Made by a program: the position numbers and the translations under genes. Positions 5,795 through 9,077 of a stretch of 9,077 bases of DNA are shown in pieces; the first letter of the stretch is position 1; each line of letters opens with the position of its first letter. Under the pieces are notes generated by a model, which did not search any database, had not been told where the DNA came from, and was given only the letters and a program-made list of their open reading frames with translations. The stretch is from Chloroflexota bacterium (GTDB taxonomy: Bacteria; Chloroflexota; Anaerolineae; Fen-1058), in assembly GCA_016219235.1 (NCBI GenBank), contig JACRBO010000773.1:1-9077 (forward strand). Reading direction: 5' to 3'.

Positions 5795-8725
5795 ATGGCT
5801 GAAAACACTCGGAATCTACCCCGGTTGGGCATAGATGAACCTGCCCCGGCATCGCTTGCACGCCTCCTTAGTCGAGCTTTTCCGCTCACCTGGGAAACAG
5901 CACTCATCGGGCTAATCCTGATGACCACACTTGTCACACGCCTGTGGAACCTGGATGCGCGCGTGATGAGCCATGATGAAAGCCTGCACGTCTTTTATGC
6001 CTGGCAGCTCGCCATCGGCAAAGGCTTTGCACACAACCCGATGATGCACGGGCCTTTCCTGTTTGAAAGCACGGCGCTAATGAATATCCTCTTCGGCGCG
6101 AGTGACTTCACGTCGCGGCTGGTATCGGCTATTTTGGGGATGTTCGTGGTGGTCATCGTGCCGCAACTGCTGAAACCCTGGCTGGGACGCACAGGCGCGC
6201 TGATCACCTCAGCGCTGTTTCTGATCTCGCCGTATATTCTCTACTACTCACGTTACATTCGCCACGACATTCAAGTCATCGCCTGGATGCTGTTGGCCGT
6301 AGTCGCCATCTTCCGCTATCTGAACGATCGTCGCGATCGACATCTCTTCCTGTTAGCCGCCGCTATTGCATTGATGTTCGCGACGATGGAGACAGCCTTT
6401 ATCTATCTGGCGATCTTTGCCAGCTTCCTGGCCGCACGCCTGATCGTCATGCAGCGCCGACGCCGGCCGGCGATCCGCAAGTCCGCCGAGTTTGATCTCC
6501 TGATCGTGCTGGTGACACTCGGCGCATTCTTCTCGTCGCCGATTGCGCTGGTTATCTTGAACCCGATCTGGACCCAGCTCACGGGCGCGCCCTTTGTGGA
6601 CGTGCAGGCACTGAGTAGTCAAGGCATCGACTGGGCGATCGGACTGATCGGCGTCCGATTATGGGGTCTATTGGCGGTCTTCTCGATCGGGGCAATCGCG
6701 CTCGGCTGGTGGTGGGGCGGGAAACGCTGGCTGAAACTCGCCGCGATTTTTACCGCCATCACGGTCGTCCTGTATACCACCTTCTTCAGCAATCTGGCGG
6801 GACTCGGCACAGGGCTGATCGGATCGCTGGGCTATTGGCTGTCGCAACAGGGTGTCGCGCGGGGTGGTCAACCCGCCTACTACTACTTGATCGTCTTCCC
6901 GCTCTACGAGTATCTACCGCTGATCGGTGGGGCGTGTGCTGCGGCCTATTATCTGTTCCGCCGCAAATCACTCTCGACCTTCTCGCGTGCCTTCGTGCCC
7001 TTCACGCTATGGTGGGCCGTGCTGATCTTCGTGGCGCTCTCGCTGGCCGGCGAGAAGATGCCGTGGCTCTCGACGCACATTGCAGTGCCCTTTACTTTGC
7101 TCACGGGTTGGTGGATCGGGCAGCTGCTGGCAGGCGCGTGGCACTGGCGATCACAGCTCCGTGAACGAGTGGGCACGATCGGGCGCGCCAGTGCGATCGG
7201 GATTATGGGGACACTCGCCGTGTTGACCATCCGCACATCGTTTGCCGTCAACTATCTCAATTACGATTACACCACCGAGTTCATCGGTTATGCACATGGC
7301 GCACCTGGCGTGAAATGGGCGTTGAACGACATCGCCGCGATCGCCAACCATACCGGCGCCGGGCGCAGCTTGAAGATCGCTTACGACGACGAAGTCTCAT
7401 GGCCCATGTCGTGGTATCTGCGGGATTACCCGAATCAAGCGTTCTTCGGCGCCGAACCGAATCGCGCTGCTCTGGACGCGTCAGTCGTCATCGCCGGGCC
7501 GAAAAACTGGCCGAAGGTGGAAGCGCTGCTGGGCAATCGCTATCATCGCTTCGAAATGAACCGGATGTGGTGGCCGATCGAGGATTACAAGAACCTGACC
7601 TGGGAACGGATCCGATTGGCCCTGATCGATCCAGAGATGCGCGCGGCTATCTGGGATATTTTGTGGTCGCGCGATTATTCACGTTACGCTCAACTGACCA
7701 ATCAGTCGTTGAATCCGCCAACCGATTGGCCGCTGGCCGAGCGGATGCGCGTGTACGTGCGGAAAGATATCGCCGCCCAGATGTTGAGCCTGAGCCTTGG
7801 CTCGATGATGCTGCCCGATAACCCGGAGCAGGCGGATGCCTATGCCGCCGTGCAACGCCCGCTAACGCCCACGCAAGTGATCGCGACCGGCAATCTCAAC
7901 GCACCGCGCGGCATCGCAGCCGCCGCCGATGGTTCGGTGTACGTCGCCGACACCGGTAACTCACGCATCGTGAAGTTTGACGAGGCTGGCAGGGTTGTAG
8001 CGACATGGGGCAGCCGGACACCCGACGGTCAAACGCCACCCGCGCCAGGCACGTTTAGCGAGCCGTGGGGCGTTGCAGTCGATGCTGAGGGCAACGTTTT
8101 CGTCGCCGATACCTGGAATCATCGCGTGCAGAAGCTGGATACGAATGGAAAGTTTTTATGTGAATGGAGTACGGCCGGACAAGGCAACGCGGAGCCGAAT
8201 CAACTCTGGGGGCCACGCGGAATTGCCGTGAGTGCCGACGGCCGTGTGTATGTTACTGACACCGGCAACAAGCGGGTCGTCGTCTTCGATGCCAATGGCA
8301 AGTTCCTGTTCGCGTTTGATACGAGCGGCGAGGGTCGCCTGGACGAGCCGGTAGGTATCGCGCTGGGGCCTGATAAAAACGTGTATGTGGCCGACACCTG
8401 GAATAGCCGTGTGGCGGTGTTCTCGACCGATGGGAAATTCATGACGAGTTGGCCGGTCCAGGCTTGGACTAGCGGTTCACTCGACGACAAGCCCTATCTC
8501 GCCGTCGATGCGCAGGCGCGTGTTTACATCACCGATCCGGAAGGATATCGCGTCATCGTGTTTTCGCTCGAAGGACACCCCCTGGCCGCCTTTGGCCGGT
8601 ATGGGACTGAAGAAGACGCCCTGGCGCTACCGACGGGACTGGCGCTCGGAGCGGATGGAACGATCTGGCTGGCGGATGCGGGCAACAACCGCGTGGTTCG
8701 ATTTGAAGCGCTGTCACCCGAATAG
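5795..8725 (+). CDS. Agl23/GT39-like membrane protein fused to six NHL repeats
   Basis: 976 residues. The N-terminal half (about 30-485) is polytopic, with roughly 11-13 hydrophobic segments, and carries the acidic pair D61-E62 in SHDESLH after the first helix, the position of the DE motif of GT-C (PMT/ArnT-like) glycosyltransferases. Other landmarks are YYSRYIRHD after the third or fourth helix and E420-KMPWLSTH before late helices. This pattern fits the family annotated as flippase-activity-associated protein Agl23 (TIGR03663), linked to surface glycosylation in archaea. A soluble section (about 486-700, with DDEVSWPMSWYLRDYP) follows, then six NHL-type repeats (703 to the end), enough for one six-bladed propeller, probably outside the cell. 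Archaeal members are usually much shorter and, as far as I recall, lack the propeller. No clear ribosome binding site precedes ATG 5795; coupling to the gene 6 bases upstream would explain this. Substrate unknown. Confidence 0.83.
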   Translation: MAENTRNLPRLGIDEPAPASLARLLSRAFPLTWETALIGLILMTTLVTRLWNLDARVMSHDESLHVFYAWQLAIGKGFAHNPMMHGPFLFESTALMNILFGASDFTSRLVSAILGMFVVVIVPQLLKPWLGRTGALITSALFLISPYILYYSRYIRHDIQVIAWMLLAVVAIFRYLNDRRDRHLFLLAAAIALMFATMETAFIYLAIFASFLAARLIVMQRRRRPAIRKSAEFDLLIVLVTLGAFFSSPIALVILNPIWTQLTGAPFVDVQALSSQGIDWAIGLIGVRLWGLLAVFSIGAIALGWWWGGKRWLKLAAIFTAITVVLYTTFFSNLAGLGTGLIGSLGYWLSQQGVARGGQPAYYYLIVFPLYEYLPLIGGACAAAYYLFRRKSLSTFSRAFVPFTLWWAVLIFVALSLAGEKMPWLSTHIAVPFTLLTGWWIGQLLAGAWHWRSQLRERVGTIGRASAIGIMGTLAVLTIRTSFAVNYLNYDYTTEFIGYAHGAPGVKWALNDIAAIANHTGAGRSLKIAYDDEVSWPMSWYLRDYPNQAFFGAEPNRAALDASVVIAGPKNWPKVEALLGNRYHRFEMNRMWWPIEDYKNLTWERIRLALIDPEMRAAIWDILWSRDYSRYAQLTNQSLNPPTDWPLAERMRVYVRKDIAAQMLSLSLGSMMLPDNPEQADAYAAVQRPLTPTQVIATGNLNAPRGIAAAADGSVYVADTGNSRIVKFDEAGRVVATWGSRTPDGQTPPAPGTFSEPWGVAVDAEGNVFVADTWNHRVQKLDTNGKFLCEWSTAGQGNAEPNQLWGPRGIAVSADGRVYVTDTGNKRVVVFDANGKFLFAFDTSGEGRLDEPVGIALGPDKNVYVADTWNSRVAVFSTDGKFMTSWPVQAWTSGSLDDKPYLAVDAQARVYITDPEGYRVIVFSLEGHPLAAFGRYGTEEDALALPTGLALGADGTIWLADAGNNRVVRFEALSPE
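7901..8716 (+). repeat. Six tandem NHL-type repeats (protein-level) forming a beta-propeller
   Basis: Units begin at residues 703, 756, 806, 851, 897 and 945 of the Agl23-like protein (bases 7901, 8060, 8210, 8345, 8483 and 8627). Each has the pattern P-x-G-[IVL]-A, then a G/D turn, V-[YF]-V-[AT]-D-[TA]-x-N-x-R-V, then F/L-D-x-x-G-K/R. The fifth is the most diverged (TDPEGYRV instead of ADTxNxRV; its start reads PYLAV). Spacing of 45-53 residues is normal for NHL blades. DNA identity is limited to the core gtcgccgayacc-like stretch, so the repeats are old. Confidence 0.88.
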
Positions 8726-8817
8726 TTTCAATCTACGGTGCTAAGAATGTAACGAGTTGCTTTCGGAATCTCGTGCGCAGGATGATACTGATAGACAAAT
8801 CACGTGGAGGTTTCATC

Positions 8818-9077
8818 GTGGAAAATCAAGATACTGAATTGAATCTGCCGGCAGTGTCACCAGAGGAGGCGCCGGTCGAAGATCAAAAATCGTTCCAGCC
8901 GGGACACTTTCTGAAATACCCGCGCGTGAACCTGAGCACTCACCTTTCGGCCATTCTTGCTTATCCGTTATCAATTAGCGCCGAGGGCGGAGCAAACACC
9001 GATTCAGGGACTTGCATCAGTTGCAGAATGCGTCGTTGGAGTGGTGAGAGGTCCGTAACTGCGTACCAAATTTGGGT
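8818..9077 (+). CDS. Unrecognised acidic N-terminal frame, cut by window edge
   Basis: GTG 8818 is preceded by TGGAGG (8805-8810) with 7 bases between, one of the best ribosome binding sites in the window. The frame stays open to the last base (86 codons). The first 45 or so residues are acidic and polar (NQDTELNLPAVSPEEAPVED), then comes FQPGHFLKYPRVNL. Beyond about base 8950 the sequence (SISAEGGANTDSG and on, with aga, agg and agt codons) looks much less like a natural protein, and a better-looking frame runs on the other strand. The start is therefore credible, but the gene may be interrupted by an inserted element near 8930-8960. It begins 92 bases after the Agl23-like gene, with no clear terminator between. 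Family unknown. Confidence 0.42.
   Translation, partial: MENQDTELNLPAVSPEEAPVEDQKSFQPGHFLKYPRVNLSTHLSAILAYPLSISAEGGANTDSGTCISCRMRRWSGERSVTAYQIW
8961..9077 (-). CDS. Possible C-terminal tail of a minus-strand gene, transposase-like
   Basis: Reading leftwards from the window edge, the minus strand is open for 38 codons and ends in TAA at 8963-8961. The peptide contains WYAVTDLSPLQRRILQLMQ and then PESVFAPPSALIDNG. Its amphipathic helix (LSPLQRRILQLMQ) and the following VPESVF look like genuine protein and are reminiscent of the C-terminal ends of some DDE transposases, but I cannot name the family. If correct, an insertion sequence enters from the right and its end lies somewhere between about 8900 and 8960, truncating the + strand gene starting at 8818. 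Only one of the two overlapping frames is likely to be real here. Confidence 0.33.
   Translation of the reverse strand, partial: TQIWYAVTDLSPLQRRILQLMQVPESVFAPPSALIDNG

Noticed and set aside
6661..7164. 167-codon + strand frame inside the Agl23-like gene
   Set aside because: Out-of-frame shadow of a gene whose own frame has clear membrane helices and family motifs.
1..9077. tRNA, rRNA, CRISPR array or replication origin
   Set aside because: No cloverleaf-like, rRNA-like, regularly spaced repeat or DnaA-box cluster was seen on either strand by eye.

Overview
The window reads as a gene-dense piece of a moderately GC-rich (roughly 57%, estimated by eye) bacterial chromosome. The best guess is a member of the Chloroflexota. 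That rests on the large Agl23-like membrane protein fused to C-terminal NHL repeats and on the protein flavour of the LysM/M23 and Lgt genes; no rRNA or other phylogenetic marker is present, so it is an inference. All well-supported genes lie on the + strand.

Layout: (1) Positions 1-1634 hold an envelope pair: the C-terminal part of prolipoprotein diacylglyceryl transferase (lgt), then a membrane-anchored two-LysM M23 peptidase-family protein, closed by a likely intrinsic terminator near 1663-1710. (2) Positions 1746-4893 hold a copper-export unit: a promoter region with two dyad symmetries, copA (a P1B-type Cu(I) ATPase with an N-terminal YHS domain, one degenerate and one intact HMA domain), and a membrane-anchored cupredoxin-fold protein with the Cys/Met ligand spacing of streptococcal CupA. 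A strong hairpin at 4996-5025 probably ends this unit. (3) Positions 5208-8725 hold a tightly packed second unit: a small HMA (CxxC) protein, a 76-residue two-helix membrane protein of unknown function, and a 976-residue Agl23/GT39-like membrane protein with a six-repeat NHL propeller at its C terminus. (4) From 8818 to the right edge there is a short GTG-started frame with a good ribosome binding site. Its last part is contested by a more protein-like open frame on the opposite strand ending at 8961, which may be the tail of a transposase.

How they may work together: CopA would move Cu(I) out of the cytoplasm, the membrane-anchored cupredoxin would bind Cu(I) on the outer face, and the small HMA protein could ferry copper in the cytoplasm. 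No copper-responsive regulator (CsoR, CueR or CopY type) is encoded here. The Agl23-like protein probably belongs to cell-surface glycosylation and may be only a transcriptional passenger behind the HMA gene.

The observations most worth checking are the CupA-like protein next to copA, substitutions at conserved positions in Lgt and in the M23 zinc site, the dyads in the copA promoter, the Agl23-NHL fusion with its small upstream membrane protein, the possible mobile-element junction at the right edge, and a marked excess of the palindrome CGATCG inside certain genes.
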